From an uncultured Pelagibacteraceae bacterium (lineage in GTDB: Bacteria; Pseudomonadota; Alphaproteobacteria; Pelagibacterales; Pelagibacteraceae), in NCBI GenBank assembly GCA_902581605.1, contig CACHPE010000001.1, positions 62,001 through 126,000 of the forward strand: DNA of 64,000 bases. Reading direction: 5' to 3'. The translations under genes and the position numbers were made by a program. The notes under the pieces are model-generated. The model worked only from the letters and a program-made list of their open reading frames with translations. It was not told where the DNA came from and did no database searches. Below, piece by piece: positions 17,360 through 27,994 of the stretch (positions within the stretch are counted from its first letter, which is position 1; every line of letters starts with the position of its first letter).

Positions 17360-20300
17360 TGAAAAATTATAAAAAGAACCTTCACCTTTTAAAAGAAAAT
17401 AATGTTTATTCAGAAGATATGGAGCATGATGCTTGTGGTGTTGGTATAATTGCATCAACTGAAGGTAAAAAATCTCGTAAAGTTGTAGAGTATGGTATTG
17501 AAGCGTTAAAAGCAGTTTGGCATAGAGGCGCTGTAGATGCCGATGGGAAAACTGGTGACGGAGCTGGAATTCATGTTGAAATACCAAAAGATTTCTTCAT
17601 TGAAAAGATAGAAGTGACGGGACACACACATGACAATTCTGAAATATGTGTGGGTATGATATTTCTTCCTCGGAATGATTATGCAGCGCAAGAAAGTTGC
17701 AAAACTATTGTAGAAAGTGAATTAACAAAAAATGATTTTAGTATTTACGGTTGGAGACAAGTTCCAGTTAATCCAAAAGTTTTAGGAGAAAAGGCATTCC
17801 AAACAATGCCTGAAATTATTCAAGTATTGTTTAAACCTTATAATCCAGAATTAACAAATAAAGATTTAGAAAGAAAAATTTATGAAACTAGAAGAAAGAT
17901 AGAAAATGAAGCTTTTAAAAAATCTTTAAACAATTTTTATATTTGTTCATTGAGTTCTAAATCTATCATTTATAAAGGGATGTTTTTAGCTGAAGCTATC
18001 TCAGATTTCTACCTTGATTTAAAAGATGAGAGATTTGTTTCAAGGTTTGCTATTTTTCATCAAAGATTTTCAACAAATACAGCGCCTAGCTGGAATTTAG
18101 CTCAACCCTTTAGAGCTATAGCGCATAATGGAGAAATTAATACTTATAGAGGAAATAAAAATTGGATGAAAGTTCATGAACAAGAGATGAACAGTCCTCT
18201 TTTTGACGATGTTGAGAACTTAAAACCTGTTATACAACAGGGAGCATCAGACTCTGCTGCATTAGACAATGTTTTTGAATTATTAAATATATCTGGTAAG
18301 CCTGCGCCTTTGGCTAAGCTTATGTTAGTTCCAGACGCATGGTCTAAAAAAAATAAAACTCTACCAAAAGATCACCAACAATTATTTAATTTTTTGAACA
18401 GTACAATGGAGCCATGGGATGGACCAGCTGCTATTGCTGGAACTGATAATGAGTGGGTTATAGCTGCAAATGATAGAAATGGATTAAGACCTTTAAGATA
18501 TGCAATTACAAAAGACAAATTATTATTTGCAGGTTCTGAAACAGGAATGATTGAATTAAATGAAAAAAGAATTTTGTCAAAGGGAAGATTGGGTCCTGGG
18601 GAAATAATTGGAGTTAGAATAGAAAAAGGTAAAGTATTTACAAATAAGCAAATAAAAGATTATTTAGCCAAAGAGTATAAACACTTTAATTCACAAATTA
18701 TCGACTTAGATGACAAGTTAACTATTTCAGATGAAAAAAATTCTTTTTTGGGAGATGATTTAAGAAGAAGGCAATATACTTTTGGAATAAGTCTAGAAGA
18801 TCTTGAGCTCATACTGCATCCTATGGCAGAAGATGCTAAAGAAGCAACTGGATCTATGGGGGACGATACACCATTGGCTGTTTTGTCAGATAGGTATAGA
18901 CCTTTGTACCATTTTTTTAGACAAAATTTTAGTCAAGTCACAAACCCACCAATAGACTCTTTAAGAGAAAACAAGGTTATGAGTTTGAAAACAAGATTTG
19001 GAAATCTTGGAAATATTTTAAATTTTGATAATTTAACAAAGCAAAATATTTATGTTTTAAATAGTCCAATATTATCAAATTCTCAGTTTGAAAAATTTAT
19101 AAATTTTTTTGGTAACAATTCATCTATAATTGATTGTACTTTTTCTGAGGAAGAAACTTTATTTGATTCAATTAAAAAAATTCAAAAAGAAGCTGAAATT
19201 GCGGTAAGACAGGGAGTTACTCAATTGATTTTAAGTGACAGAGAGCTTTCTAGCTTTAAACTTCCAATACCAATGCTTTTAGCAGTTGGATCAATTAATT
19301 CATTCCTTATTGAAAAAAAACTAAGAGGATATGTATCAATAAATGTTCAATCTGGAGAGGCTTTAGATACACACTCTTTTGCAACCTTAATAGGAGTTGG
19401 AGCAACTACTGTAAATCCATACTTAGCATTTGATAGTTTATTTCAGCGTCATGAAAAGAAATTATTTGGTCAATTTAGCTTTGATGAATGTGTAGAGAGA
19501 TACATAAAATCAGTAAACGCAGGTTTATTAAAGATCATGTCTAAGATGGGTATTTCAGTTCTAAGTTCTTATAGAGGTGGATGTAACTTTGAAACGGTAG
19601 GTTTAAGTAGAACAATTGTTGCAGATTATTTTCCAGGAGTTGTCTCTAAAATTTCAGGTATTGGACTTACGGGTATAGAGAAAAAAATTAGAGAAATTCA
19701 TAAAGAGGCATTTGAAAGTTCTGAAACCATATTGCCAATAGGCGGTATATATAGATATCGTAAAAATGGTGAAACTCATCAATATCAAGGAAAATTAATT
19801 CATTTACTTCAAAGTGCAGTAGGATCTAATTCTTATGATGCCTATAAAAGATATGCGGATGGAATATACAGCTTACCACCTATCAATCTTAGAGACTTAA
19901 TTGATTTCAGAGAAAAAAAATTAAGTGGGCCAATAGATATTTCTGAGGTTGAGCCAATAGAAAATATTTTAAAAAGATTTGGAAGTGGGAGCATGTCTCA
20001 TGGAGCTTTATCAAAAGAGGCGCATGAAACGTTGGCAACTGGTATGAATAGGATTAAAGGTGCTTCGTGTAGTGGAGAGGGCGGTGAAGATGCAAGTAGA
20101 TTTAAAGTTTTAGATAATGGTGACAGCGCAAACTCAAGAGTAAAACAAATAGCTTCTGCAAGATTCGGAGTTACAGTTAATTATCTTAATAATTGTAATG
20201 AGATAGAAATTAAAATTGCACAAGGCGCTAAGCCTGGTGAGGGAGGTCAGCTACCAGGATTTAAAGTTACAGAGGAGATTGCTAAACTTAGACATTCAAC

Positions 20301-21864
20301 TCCTGGAGTTACTTTAATATCACCACCACCACATCATGATATTTATTCAATCGAAGATCTTGCACAACTAATTTATGATTTAAAACAGATAAATCCTAAA
20401 GCAAGAATTGGAGTTAAGCTTGTTGCTTCCTCAGGAGTAGGAACAATTGCAGCTGGTGTAGCTAAAGCAAAAGCAGATATAATATTAATTTCTGGACATA
20501 ATGGGGGAACAGGAGCAACACCACAGACTAGTGTTAAGTATGTTGGAATACCATGGGAAATGGGTTTGACAGAAGCAAACCAAGTATTAACTTTAAATAA
20601 TCTTAGACATAAAGTTACATTAAGAACAGACGGTGGAATTAAAACTGGAAGAGATGTAGTGATAGCTGCAATGATGGGCGCTGAAGAATATGGTGTTGCT
20701 ACTACAGCTTTAGTTGCAATGGGATGTATAATGGTAAGGCAGTGTCATTCAAATACATGTCCCGTAGGTGTTTGTACTCAAGATGAAAAGCTCAGAGAAA
20801 AATTTACTGGAACTCCAGAAAAAGTAGTTAATTTGTTCACATTTATAGGCCGTGAAGTAAGAGAAATATTAGCAAATTTAGGTTTTAAATCATTAAATGA
20901 AGTGATTGGTAGGACAGACTTGTTAAAACAGGTTAGTAAAGGTTCTCCAAATTTAGACGATTTAGATTTAAATCCTTTATTTGTTCAAGCTGATACTGGA
21001 AATAATCCAAGGTATTGTGAGGATCAAGAAATAAATAGTGTACCAGATACTCTTGACCAACAAATTTGGCAAGAAATTGAACAAGCTTTAGATAATTCTC
21101 AAAAAATTGAGAAAGAATATCAAATAAAAAATACTCACAGGGCAGTAGGCACAAGAATTTCTCATCATTTGTATAAAAAATATGGTGATGAAAAACTTGA
21201 TGAAAACTTTTTAGTTTTAAATTTTAAAGGTTCAGCGGGTCAATCATTTGGAGCATTTTCTTCTAAAGGTTTAAAACTTGTATTAAAGGGAGATGCAAAT
21301 GATTATGTTGGTAAAGGTTTGTCAGGAGCTACTATTTCAATAAAATTACCTGAAGAGAGTAATTTAGTTTCAAATGAGAACACAATTTTAGGAAATACTG
21401 TTCTTTACGGAGCTACTTCAGGAAAACTTTTTGCTGCGGGCCAAGCTGGTGAAAGATTTTCAGTTAGAAATTCTGGTGCAGTTACAGTAATTGAAGGATG
21501 CGATTCTAATGGATGTGAATATATGACTGGTGGAACTGTGGTAATTTTAGGAGATGTTGGTGATAATTTTGCAGCTGGTATGACAGGTGGAATGGCTTTT
21601 ATATATGACAAATCTCAACAATTTGAGAAGAAAGTAAATCCAGAGTCAGTAGTTTGGCAAAATGTAGAGACAGATTATTGGAAAGAAGATTTAAAAAATT
21701 TAGTCAGTGAGCACTTTAAAGAAACTGAGTCTCAATTATCGAAAAAAATAATTGAAAACTTTGAAGATGAAGTAAATAATTTCGTTCAGGTGTGTCCTAA
21801 AGAAATGTTGGATAAATTAAAAAATCCAATTACTTTAAAAAAAGATATAAAAAAAGTTAGCTAA
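17359..21864 (+). CDS. gltB: Glutamate synthase large subunit (GltB)
   Basis: 1501 residues, the usual size. A short propeptide ends before Cys26 in 'EHDACGVGI', the N-terminal nucleophile of the class II glutaminase domain. The FMN-binding synthase domain includes 'GEGGQLPGFKV' and 'ISGHNGGTGATP', the 3Fe-4S cluster lies in 'CHSNTCPVGVC', and the C-terminal GXGXG-type beta-helix begins near 'GSAGQSFGAF'. Ammonia released by the glutaminase is channelled to 2-oxoglutarate. With gltD this is the main glutamate-forming route linked to glutamine synthetase. Confidence 0.97.
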   Translation: MKNYKKNLHLLKENNVYSEDMEHDACGVGIIASTEGKKSRKVVEYGIEALKAVWHRGAVDADGKTGDGAGIHVEIPKDFFIEKIEVTGHTHDNSEICVGMIFLPRNDYAAQESCKTIVESELTKNDFSIYGWRQVPVNPKVLGEKAFQTMPEIIQVLFKPYNPELTNKDLERKIYETRRKIENEAFKKSLNNFYICSLSSKSIIYKGMFLAEAISDFYLDLKDERFVSRFAIFHQRFSTNTAPSWNLAQPFRAIAHNGEINTYRGNKNWMKVHEQEMNSPLFDDVENLKPVIQQGASDSAALDNVFELLNISGKPAPLAKLMLVPDAWSKKNKTLPKDHQQLFNFLNSTMEPWDGPAAIAGTDNEWVIAANDRNGLRPLRYAITKDKLLFAGSETGMIELNEKRILSKGRLGPGEIIGVRIEKGKVFTNKQIKDYLAKEYKHFNSQIIDLDDKLTISDEKNSFLGDDLRRRQYTFGISLEDLELILHPMAEDAKEATGSMGDDTPLAVLSDRYRPLYHFFRQNFSQVTNPPIDSLRENKVMSLKTRFGNLGNILNFDNLTKQNIYVLNSPILSNSQFEKFINFFGNNSSIIDCTFSEEETLFDSIKKIQKEAEIAVRQGVTQLILSDRELSSFKLPIPMLLAVGSINSFLIEKKLRGYVSINVQSGEALDTHSFATLIGVGATTVNPYLAFDSLFQRHEKKLFGQFSFDECVERYIKSVNAGLLKIMSKMGISVLSSYRGGCNFETVGLSRTIVADYFPGVVSKISGIGLTGIEKKIREIHKEAFESSETILPIGGIYRYRKNGETHQYQGKLIHLLQSAVGSNSYDAYKRYADGIYSLPPINLRDLIDFREKKLSGPIDISEVEPIENILKRFGSGSMSHGALSKEAHETLATGMNRIKGASCSGEGGEDASRFKVLDNGDSANSRVKQIASARFGVTVNYLNNCNEIEIKIAQGAKPGEGGQLPGFKVTEEIAKLRHSTPGVTLISPPPHHDIYSIEDLAQLIYDLKQINPKARIGVKLVASSGVGTIAAGVAKAKADIILISGHNGGTGATPQTSVKYVGIPWEMGLTEANQVLTLNNLRHKVTLRTDGGIKTGRDVVIAAMMGAEEYGVATTALVAMGCIMVRQCHSNTCPVGVCTQDEKLREKFTGTPEKVVNLFTFIGREVREILANLGFKSLNEVIGRTDLLKQVSKGSPNLDDLDLNPLFVQADTGNNPRYCEDQEINSVPDTLDQQIWQEIEQALDNSQKIEKEYQIKNTHRAVGTRISHHLYKKYGDEKLDENFLVLNFKGSAGQSFGAFSSKGLKLVLKGDANDYVGKGLSGATISIKLPEESNLVSNENTILGNTVLYGATSGKLFAAGQAGERFSVRNSGAVTVIEGCDSNGCEYMTGGTVVILGDVGDNFAAGMTGGMAFIYDKSQQFEKKVNPESVVWQNVETDYWKEDLKNLVSEHFKETESQLSKKIIENFEDEVNNFVQVCPKEMLDKLKNPITLKKDIKKVS

Positions 21865-22604
21865 ATTAATAATTTAAGCTCTTTTAAAATTATATTTAAC
21901 CATTTTTTATTTGATAAACTGTGATCACCTTTTTTTACAATATTTAATTTTTTTTTAGCTTTTGGAAATAATCTTAAAACTTTTCTTGAATATGAGACAG
22001 GAACTACCTCATCTTTTTCACCATGAACCATAGTTACTTTGATATTTGAATTAATTTTTTTATTTAAGACTTTGTTTTTTCTTCCATCTTTTATTAATTG
22101 TAAAGTAATTGGATATTCATAATTGCCATGTTTTAATTGATAAATACCTTTACTTATTGTTTCCTCTTTCATTTTTTTAGTAAATTTTTTCCACATTAAA
22201 TTTTCTAAAAATTCAGGAGCAGCCCCTATTCCTAAAAATCCTTTAATCTGTTTTTTGAAAATTTTGAATTGATTGAGCGATATCCATGCGCCCATACTCG
22301 AACCAATTAGCACAAATTCTTTTTTTTTAACGTATTTTCTAATTAAAATTGACGTCTCTTTACTCCATTTTGAAATATTTCCATTTACAAATTTTCCAGA
22401 AGATTTTCCATGACCAGAGTATTCTAGTGCTAAAAAACTTACTTTATTTTTTTTAGCAAATTTCAAAAAAGCATTTGGTTTTTTTCCTTCAAGATCTGAC
22501 ATAAAGCCATGCAAAAAAACTATAAAAGAACTATTTTTAAAAATTTTAGAAATATGTCTAATTTTCTTTGTATTTGATATTTGATGAAATCTGAAATTTG
22601 CCAT
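21861..22604 (-). CDS. Alpha/beta hydrolase
   Basis: 247 residues with a complete hydrolase triad: 'FLHGFMSDLEG' oxyanion region, nucleophile Ser in 'IGSSMGAW', Asp in 'VHGEKDEVVP' and His in 'KKGDHSLSNKKW'. This pattern matches small cytosolic serine hydrolases related to palmitoyl-thioesterase/BEM46-like esterases. The substrate is unknown. The gene is convergent to gltB with a 4-bp overlap and divergent from the glycosyltransferase gene at 22647. Confidence 0.82.
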   Translation of the reverse strand: MANFRFHQISNTKKIRHISKIFKNSSFIVFLHGFMSDLEGKKPNAFLKFAKKNKVSFLALEYSGHGKSSGKFVNGNISKWSKETSILIRKYVKKKEFVLIGSSMGAWISLNQFKIFKKQIKGFLGIGAAPEFLENLMWKKFTKKMKEETISKGIYQLKHGNYEYPITLQLIKDGRKNKVLNKKINSNIKVTMVHGEKDEVVPVSYSRKVLRLFPKAKKKLNIVKKGDHSLSNKKWLNIILKELKLLI

Positions 22605-22646
22605 AATCGTTTATAAGATTTGTCTATTAATATATAATCATATCAA

Positions 22647-23801
22647 ATGTCATCTGATTTAAAAGTTTTACAAGTAATACCAAAATTAGGTTATGGAGGA
22701 GCTGAAACAGGCTGTTATGATATAGCACATTACTTACCAGAAAATAATTGTAAATCATTTATTGTAACTAGTGGCGGTGAATTACTTAAATTTGTAGATA
22801 AGAAAAAAGTTAAGGTATTTAGACTTCCAGTACAGAGTAAAAATCCTTTACTAATTTTAATTAATGCTTTTATCTTAATTGGAATAATTTTAATTTATAA
22901 CATTTCTCTTGTACATGCGAGAAGTAGAGCACCTGCCTGGTCATGTTTGTTAGCGACAAAAATTACAGGACGAAAATTTGTAACTACATTTCACGGGACT
23001 TACAATTTTAAAAGTAACATAAAAAAAATTTATAATTCTGTAATGACTAGAGCAGATTTAATAATTGCAGGATCTAATTTTATTTTTTCTCATATTAAAA
23101 AAAATTATTCAAAATATTTAAATGAGAAAAAAAAACTAATGGTTATTTTTAGAGGAATAAATGTTGATTACTTTGACCCAACAACCAAAATTGAAATTGA
23201 TGAAAAAAAATTATTAAAAAAATGGGACATTGAAAAAGATAAAAAAATTATACTTTTACCTGGTAGATTAACTTCTTGGAAGGGACAGGAAGTTTTTATA
23301 GAGGCAATTAATTTAGTGAACATAGAACTGGGTTATGAAGCATTTTATGCTGTCATTTTAGGTAACGATCAAGGTAGAGATTTATATAAGAAAAAATTAA
23401 TAAGACTTTCGGAGCAATACAGGTTGTCTAAACAAATAAGGTTCATAGATCATTGCAAGGATATGGCATTAGCTTATAAAGTTTCAGATATTATCGTTTC
23501 AGCCTCAACCGAACCAGAGGCTTTTGGTAGAGTTGCTGTTGAAGCACAATCTATGGAAAAACCAATTATAGCAAGTAATATTGGAGGGTCTAATGAAACA
23601 ATAATTGATGAAAAAACTGGTTTTTTATACGAAGCAGGAAATGCCAAATCATTAAGTAATAAAATATTAAGAACTCTTAACATGGATGAAACTCTATTAA
23701 AATCAATTGGTAATGAAGGAAGAAAAAACATAGTTCAAAAATTTAATGTTGAAAAAATGTGCTTTTCTACTTATTCAGAGTATAAGAGATTATTAAATTA
23801 A
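22647..23801 (+). CDS. GT4-family glycosyltransferase
   Basis: 384 residues with two Rossmann-like lobes. The acceptor lobe opens 'VIPKLGYGGAETGCYDIAH', and the donor lobe has 'PGRLTSWKGQEVFIEA' and the GT4 E-x7-E type motif 'EPEAFGRVAVEAQ'. It probably adds a sugar from a nucleotide donor to lipopolysaccharide or another surface glycan in the cytoplasm. The gene stops on the base before the thrS start, so it is likely co-transcribed with a translation operon, an odd pairing. Confidence 0.85.
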   Translation: MSSDLKVLQVIPKLGYGGAETGCYDIAHYLPENNCKSFIVTSGGELLKFVDKKKVKVFRLPVQSKNPLLILINAFILIGIILIYNISLVHARSRAPAWSCLLATKITGRKFVTTFHGTYNFKSNIKKIYNSVMTRADLIIAGSNFIFSHIKKNYSKYLNEKKKLMVIFRGINVDYFDPTTKIEIDEKKLLKKWDIEKDKKIILLPGRLTSWKGQEVFIEAINLVNIELGYEAFYAVILGNDQGRDLYKKKLIRLSEQYRLSKQIRFIDHCKDMALAYKVSDIIVSASTEPEAFGRVAVEAQSMEKPIIASNIGGSNETIIDEKTGFLYEAGNAKSLSNKILRTLNMDETLLKSIGNEGRKNIVQKFNVEKMCFSTYSEYKRLLN

Positions 23802-25718
23802 ATGCCTATAATAACATTACCTGATGGAAACAATATTGATTTTCCAAATAAAGTTACTGGACTGGAAGTAGCTGAAAAAATTAGTAAATCATTAGCTAAA
23901 CAAGCCATGGTCATAAGCGTTGATGGTGAACTTAAAGATCTTGATTTTTTAATTGAAAATGATTGTTCTGTAAAAATTTTTACCTCAAAAAATCCTGAGG
24001 GTTTAGAAACTATAAGGCATGACACAGCCCATATTTTAGCTATGGCTGTTCAAGAATTATTTCCTGGAACACAGGTTACAATTGGACCCGTTATTGAAAA
24101 TGGATTTTATTATGACTTTGCTAGAAAAGAACCATTTACAGAGGATGATCTTGTTAAAATTGAAAATAAAATGAAAGAGATTGTCGATAGGAATGAAACA
24201 ACAAAAAGAGAAGTTTGGGATAGAAACAAAGCAATTAGCCATTTTAAAAAAAAAGGAGAAATTTATAAAGCTGAGCTAATTGGAGCGATACCTGAAAATG
24301 AAGATGTATCAATTTACTTTCACGGAGAATGGCATGATTTATGTAGAGGCCCACATTTATCCTCTACAGGTAAAATAGGGAAATATTTTAAACTTACAAA
24401 AGTATCAGGAGCATATTGGAGAGGAGACTCTAATAATGAAATGTTGCAACGAATTTATGGTACGAGTTGGGCAACTCAAAAAGATCTAGATGAATATTTA
24501 AAAAGAATAGAAGAAGCAGAAAAAAGAGATCATAGAAAATTAGGTAGAGAAATGGATTTATTTCATTTTAGAGAAGAAAGTCCTGGCTCAGTATTTTGGC
24601 ATGAAAGAGGGTGGAGTTTGTTTCAAAAGCTAATTAACTACATGAGAAGCAGACAAGATGCTGCTGGTTATAAAGAGGTAAATACTCCAGAGGTATTAGA
24701 TAGACAATTATGGGAAAAATCTGGGCATTGGGAAAAATATGGAGAAAACATGTACACTTCTGAAACACCAGATGAGAAGGTCTTTGCAATTAAACCAATG
24801 AATTGTCCTGGTCATATCCAGGTATTTAATCAAGGCTTAAAAAGTTACAGAGATCTTCCATTACGTTTTGCTGAATTTGGAAAAGTTCATCGTTATGAGC
24901 CATCAGGCGCTTTACATGGATTATTAAGAGTAAGAGCCTTTACTCAAGATGATGCCCATATTTTTTGCACTGAAGATCAAATTACTAGTGAATGTTTAAT
25001 TGTTACAAATTTAATACTAGATATTTATAAGGACCTTGGTTTTGAAAATGTGATTCTAAAATATGCAGATAGGCCAGAAGTAAGAGTTGGTGATGATTCA
25101 GTATGGGATAAAGCAGAAGCCTCTTTGCTTGAAGCTGTTAAAGCCTCTAAATTAGAATATACTATCAATAAAGGTGAGGGAGCATTTTATGGTCCTAAAA
25201 TTGAATTTGTTTTAAGAGATGCTATTGGCAGAGATTGGCAATGTGGAACTTTGCAAGTAGATTTAAATTTACCTGGAAGATTAGACGCCTCTTATGTTGA
25301 TAAAGATGGAACTAGAAAAGTTCCTGTTATGCTGCATAGAGCATTATTTGGTTCTCTAGAGAGATTTATTGGAATTTTAATTGAAAACTATGCAGGTAAG
25401 TTTCCATTTTGGATCTCTCCTTTACAGACTATGGTAATACCTATTTCAGAGGAATTTAACCACTATGCAGTTGAGGTATCAAATAAAATTAAAAATTCAG
25501 GTATAAGTTCTGCAGTAGATTTAAAAAATCATAATTTAAATTATAAAATTAGAGATCATTCTTTAGCAAAAATACCGCTTTTATTAATTTGTGGTAAAAA
25601 AGAAGTTGACTCCAATTCAGTAACGATTAGAAGATTAGACTCTGACAAACAAGAAAATATGGGTATAGATCAATTCTTAAAAACATTCTCTGCTTTAAAC
25701 AAATCATCTTCAAACTAA
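23802..25718 (+). CDS. thrS: Threonyl-tRNA synthetase
   Basis: 638 residues in canonical order: N-terminal TGS domain ('MPIITLPDGNNIDFP'), editing domain with 'RHDTAHILAMAV' and the Zn/editing 'HDLCRGPHL', class II catalytic core with 'NTPEVLDRQLWEKSGHW', 'KPMNCPGH' and motif 2 'FAEFGKVHRYEPSGALHGL', and a C-terminal anticodon-binding domain. It charges tRNA-Thr and edits Ser-tRNA-Thr. The ATG follows the previous stop immediately, and infC begins at the next base after the thrS stop. Confidence 0.97.
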   Translation: MPIITLPDGNNIDFPNKVTGLEVAEKISKSLAKQAMVISVDGELKDLDFLIENDCSVKIFTSKNPEGLETIRHDTAHILAMAVQELFPGTQVTIGPVIENGFYYDFARKEPFTEDDLVKIENKMKEIVDRNETTKREVWDRNKAISHFKKKGEIYKAELIGAIPENEDVSIYFHGEWHDLCRGPHLSSTGKIGKYFKLTKVSGAYWRGDSNNEMLQRIYGTSWATQKDLDEYLKRIEEAEKRDHRKLGREMDLFHFREESPGSVFWHERGWSLFQKLINYMRSRQDAAGYKEVNTPEVLDRQLWEKSGHWEKYGENMYTSETPDEKVFAIKPMNCPGHIQVFNQGLKSYRDLPLRFAEFGKVHRYEPSGALHGLLRVRAFTQDDAHIFCTEDQITSECLIVTNLILDIYKDLGFENVILKYADRPEVRVGDDSVWDKAEASLLEAVKASKLEYTINKGEGAFYGPKIEFVLRDAIGRDWQCGTLQVDLNLPGRLDASYVDKDGTRKVPVMLHRALFGSLERFIGILIENYAGKFPFWISPLQTMVIPISEEFNHYAVEVSNKIKNSGISSAVDLKNHNLNYKIRDHSLAKIPLLLICGKKEVDSNSVTIRRLDSDKQENMGIDQFLKTFSALNKSSSN

Positions 25719-26264
25719 GTGGCAGACTTTAAACAAAATTATTTTCAAAGAAGAACCAAGGACAGAGGTCCAAGATCTAATAATAGAATTTCTTCTCCTG
25801 ATGTACAAGTTATAGCAAGTGATGGAGAAAATCTTGGAGTGATGAATACTAATGAAGCTATTTCCATGGCAAAAAATCAAGCCTTAGATTTAATTGAAAT
25901 AGCACCTAATGCAAATCCTCCTGTATGTAAAATAATGGACATGGGTAAATATAAGTATGATGCTCAAAAAAAAGCTAATCTTGCAAAGAAAAAACAAAAA
26001 ATTGTTTCTTTAAAAGAAATTAAAATGAGACCTGTTACTGAAACTCATGATTATGAGTTTAAAGTCAAAAATGCTAAAAAATTTATAGCTAAAGGAGATA
26101 AGGTTAAATTTACCATAAGATTTAAAGGTAGAGAGCTTCAACATTCCCATTTAGGAAATGAACTAATGGGTAAAATTAAAGAAGATATGAAGGATATCGG
26201 CAAGGTAGAATTGCATCCCAAGTTTGATGGGAAGCAAATGATCATGGTAATTCAGCCTTTATAA
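25719..26264 (+). CDS. infC: Translation initiation factor IF-3
   Basis: 181 residues beginning at a GTG codon directly after the thrS TAA. The N-domain contains 'NNRISSPDVQVIASDGENLG', the linker is Lys-rich, and the C-domain carries 'VKFTIRFKGRELQHSHLG'. IF-3 binds the 30S subunit, prevents 70S formation and checks start-codon pairing. The rare GTG start is consistent with IF-3 autoregulation through non-standard starts known in other bacteria (AUU in E. coli). It heads the conserved infC-rpmI-rplT series. Confidence 0.96.
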   Translation: MADFKQNYFQRRTKDRGPRSNNRISSPDVQVIASDGENLGVMNTNEAISMAKNQALDLIEIAPNANPPVCKIMDMGKYKYDAQKKANLAKKKQKIVSLKEIKMRPVTETHDYEFKVKNAKKFIAKGDKVKFTIRFKGRELQHSHLGNELMGKIKEDMKDIGKVELHPKFDGKQMIMVIQPL

Positions 26265-26317
26265 GCCTTAATAGAGGTTGTAAAATTATATCTTTCTTTG
26301 TATAAGTCCGCAGAATT

Positions 26318-26524
26318 ATGCCAAAACTAAAAACAAAAAGCTCAGCAAAAAAAAGATTTAAAATATCCGCAAAGGGTAAAGTTATTTCTGCTCAAGCAGG
26401 TAAAAGACATGGCATGATCAAAAGAACGAATTCACAAATAAGAAAACTGAGAGGCACTACAACATTGTCCAAACAAGATGGAAAAATTGTTAAGTCATAT
26501 ATGCCTTACAGTTTAAGAGGTTAA
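26318..26524 (+). CDS. rpmI: 50S ribosomal protein L35
   Basis: 68 residues with the L35 pattern '[20 protein letters not shown]' and C-terminal 'MPYSLRG'. It is a basic subunit protein near the peptidyl transferase exit region. It lies 53 bp after infC and 2 bp before rplT. In other bacteria L20 represses this operon at the mRNA; I do not see a clear L20-binding leader here. Confidence 0.96.
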   Translation: MPKLKTKSSAKKRFKISAKGKVISAQAGKRHGMIKRTNSQIRKLRGTTTLSKQDGKIVKSYMPYSLRG

Positions 26525-26526
26525 TA

Positions 26527-26883
26527 ATGGCAAGAGTTAAAAGAGGTGTAACTAGTAAAGCTAAACATAAAAAAGTTTTAAAAGCTGTAAAGGGTCAATG
26601 GGGCAGAAGAAAAAATACCATTAGAGTTGCTAAGCAAGCTATGGAAAAATCCATGCAATACGCTTACAGAGACAGAAGAAATAAAAAAAGAGATTTTAAA
26701 TCATTGTGGATACAGAGAATCAATGCTGGAGTAAGAGCTGAAGGCTTAACTTATTCAAAATTTATCAATGGATTAAATAAATGTGGTATTGCAATAGATA
26801 GAAAAATTCTTGCTGAAATTGCTTACGATAGCCCAGAAGCATTCAAAACTATTGTCCAAAAAGCTCAATCAGCTTTAAATTAA
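26527..26883 (+). CDS. rplT: 50S ribosomal protein L20
   Basis: 118 residues, full length. The N-terminal basic extension '[19 protein letters not shown]' threads into 23S rRNA and the globular C-domain contains '[19 protein letters not shown]'. L20 is an early assembly protein for the 50S subunit and in several bacteria an operon repressor. It is followed after 43 bp by pheS. Confidence 0.97.
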   Translation: MARVKRGVTSKAKHKKVLKAVKGQWGRRKNTIRVAKQAMEKSMQYAYRDRRNKKRDFKSLWIQRINAGVRAEGLTYSKFINGLNKCGIAIDRKILAEIAYDSPEAFKTIVQKAQSALN

Positions 26884-26926
26884 TCTTCGCTATTGTTTTT
26901 ATTTCTTAAGGAAATAATCTACTAAT

Positions 26927-27994
26927 ATGTCAGAGATAAAAAATATTAGAGATCAGTTTATAACAAAGCTTGAAAATGATTTAAGCATTGATCAAATAAA
27001 TGAAATCAAAACCGATCTCTTTGGTAAAAATGGTTTAATTTCATCAAAATTTAAAACAATAGGGTCAATTCCAGAGACAGATAGAAAAAAATTTGCATCA
27101 GATTTAAATCAAGTTAAAGATGAACTTCAGAATTTAATAACTTCTAAAATTAACGAGTTAGAAGCAAAAAAGATAAACGAAAAATTAGAAAAGGAAAAAG
27201 TTGATATAACTTTACCTGAAAGACCATACGTTAGAGGAAAAGTTCATCCAGTATCACAAACTATTGATGAAATTTCATCTATTTTCTCTGAAATAGGATT
27301 TAGTGTTGAGGAAGGGCCTGATGTTGAAAATGAATATAACAACTTTACTGCTTTAAACACACCGGATAATCATCCAGCAAGAGATATGCATGATACTTTT
27401 TACTTAGATGAAAACAAAGAGGTTTTGTTACGAACTCATACTTCACCAGTTCAAATTAGAACTATGCTAAAAGACAATCCTCCATTTAAGATCATTGCTC
27501 CTGGGAGAACTTATAGATCTGATAGTGATCAAACACACGCACCAATGTTTCATCAAGTAGAAGGTTTGCATATTGACACAAATATTAATATGGGTCATTT
27601 GAAAGGATGTTTGAATTATTTTATTAAAGAATTTTTTGAAGTTGAAAAAATTAAAATGAGATTTAGACCTAGTCATTTTCCATTCACAGAACCGTCTGCA
27701 GAAGTCGATATTGGTTATGAAATAAAAGATGGCAAAATAATTATTGGAGAAGGAGATAAGTGGCTTGAAATTTTAGGCTGTGGCATGGTGCATCCCAATG
27801 TTTTAAGAAATGTAAAAGTAGATCCTTCTAAATATCAAGGGTATGCCTTTGGCATAGGTATAGACCGGTTAGCAATGCTTAAATATGGTATTAATGATTT
27901 AAGAGCGTTTTTTGATTGTGATTACAGATGGCTAAATCATTTTGGTTTTGATCCGCTCGATGTTCCTTCAAGTTATAGAGGTTTAAGCAGATGA
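26927..27994 (+). CDS. pheS: Phenylalanyl-tRNA synthetase alpha subunit
   Basis: 355 residues. An N-terminal coiled-coil tRNA-binding arm is followed by the class II core: '[15 protein letters not shown]', motif 2 around '[20 protein letters not shown]' and motif 3 '[17 protein letters not shown]'. It forms an alpha2-beta2 enzyme with PheT. The pheT start overlaps the pheS stop by 4 bp (ATGA), giving coupled translation of the two subunits. Confidence 0.97.
   Translation: MSEIKNIRDQFITKLENDLSIDQINEIKTDLFGKNGLISSKFKTIGSIPETDRKKFASDLNQVKDELQNLITSKINELEAKKINEKLEKEKVDITLPERPYVRGKVHPVSQTIDEISSIFSEIGFSVEEGPDVENEYNNFTALNTPDNHPARDMHDTFYLDENKEVLLRTHTSPVQIRTMLKDNPPFKIIAPGRTYRSDSDQTHAPMFHQVEGLHIDTNINMGHLKGCLNYFIKEFFEVEKIKMRFRPSHFPFTEPSAEVDIGYEIKDGKIIIGEGDKWLEILGCGMVHPNVLRNVKVDPSKYQGYAFGIGIDRLAMLKYGINDLRAFFDCDYRWLNHFGFDPLDVPSSYRGLSR

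Noticed and set aside
26265-26317. L20-type leader regulation between infC and rpmI
   Set aside because: The 53-bp gap is too short and shows no clear mimic of the L20 rRNA site.
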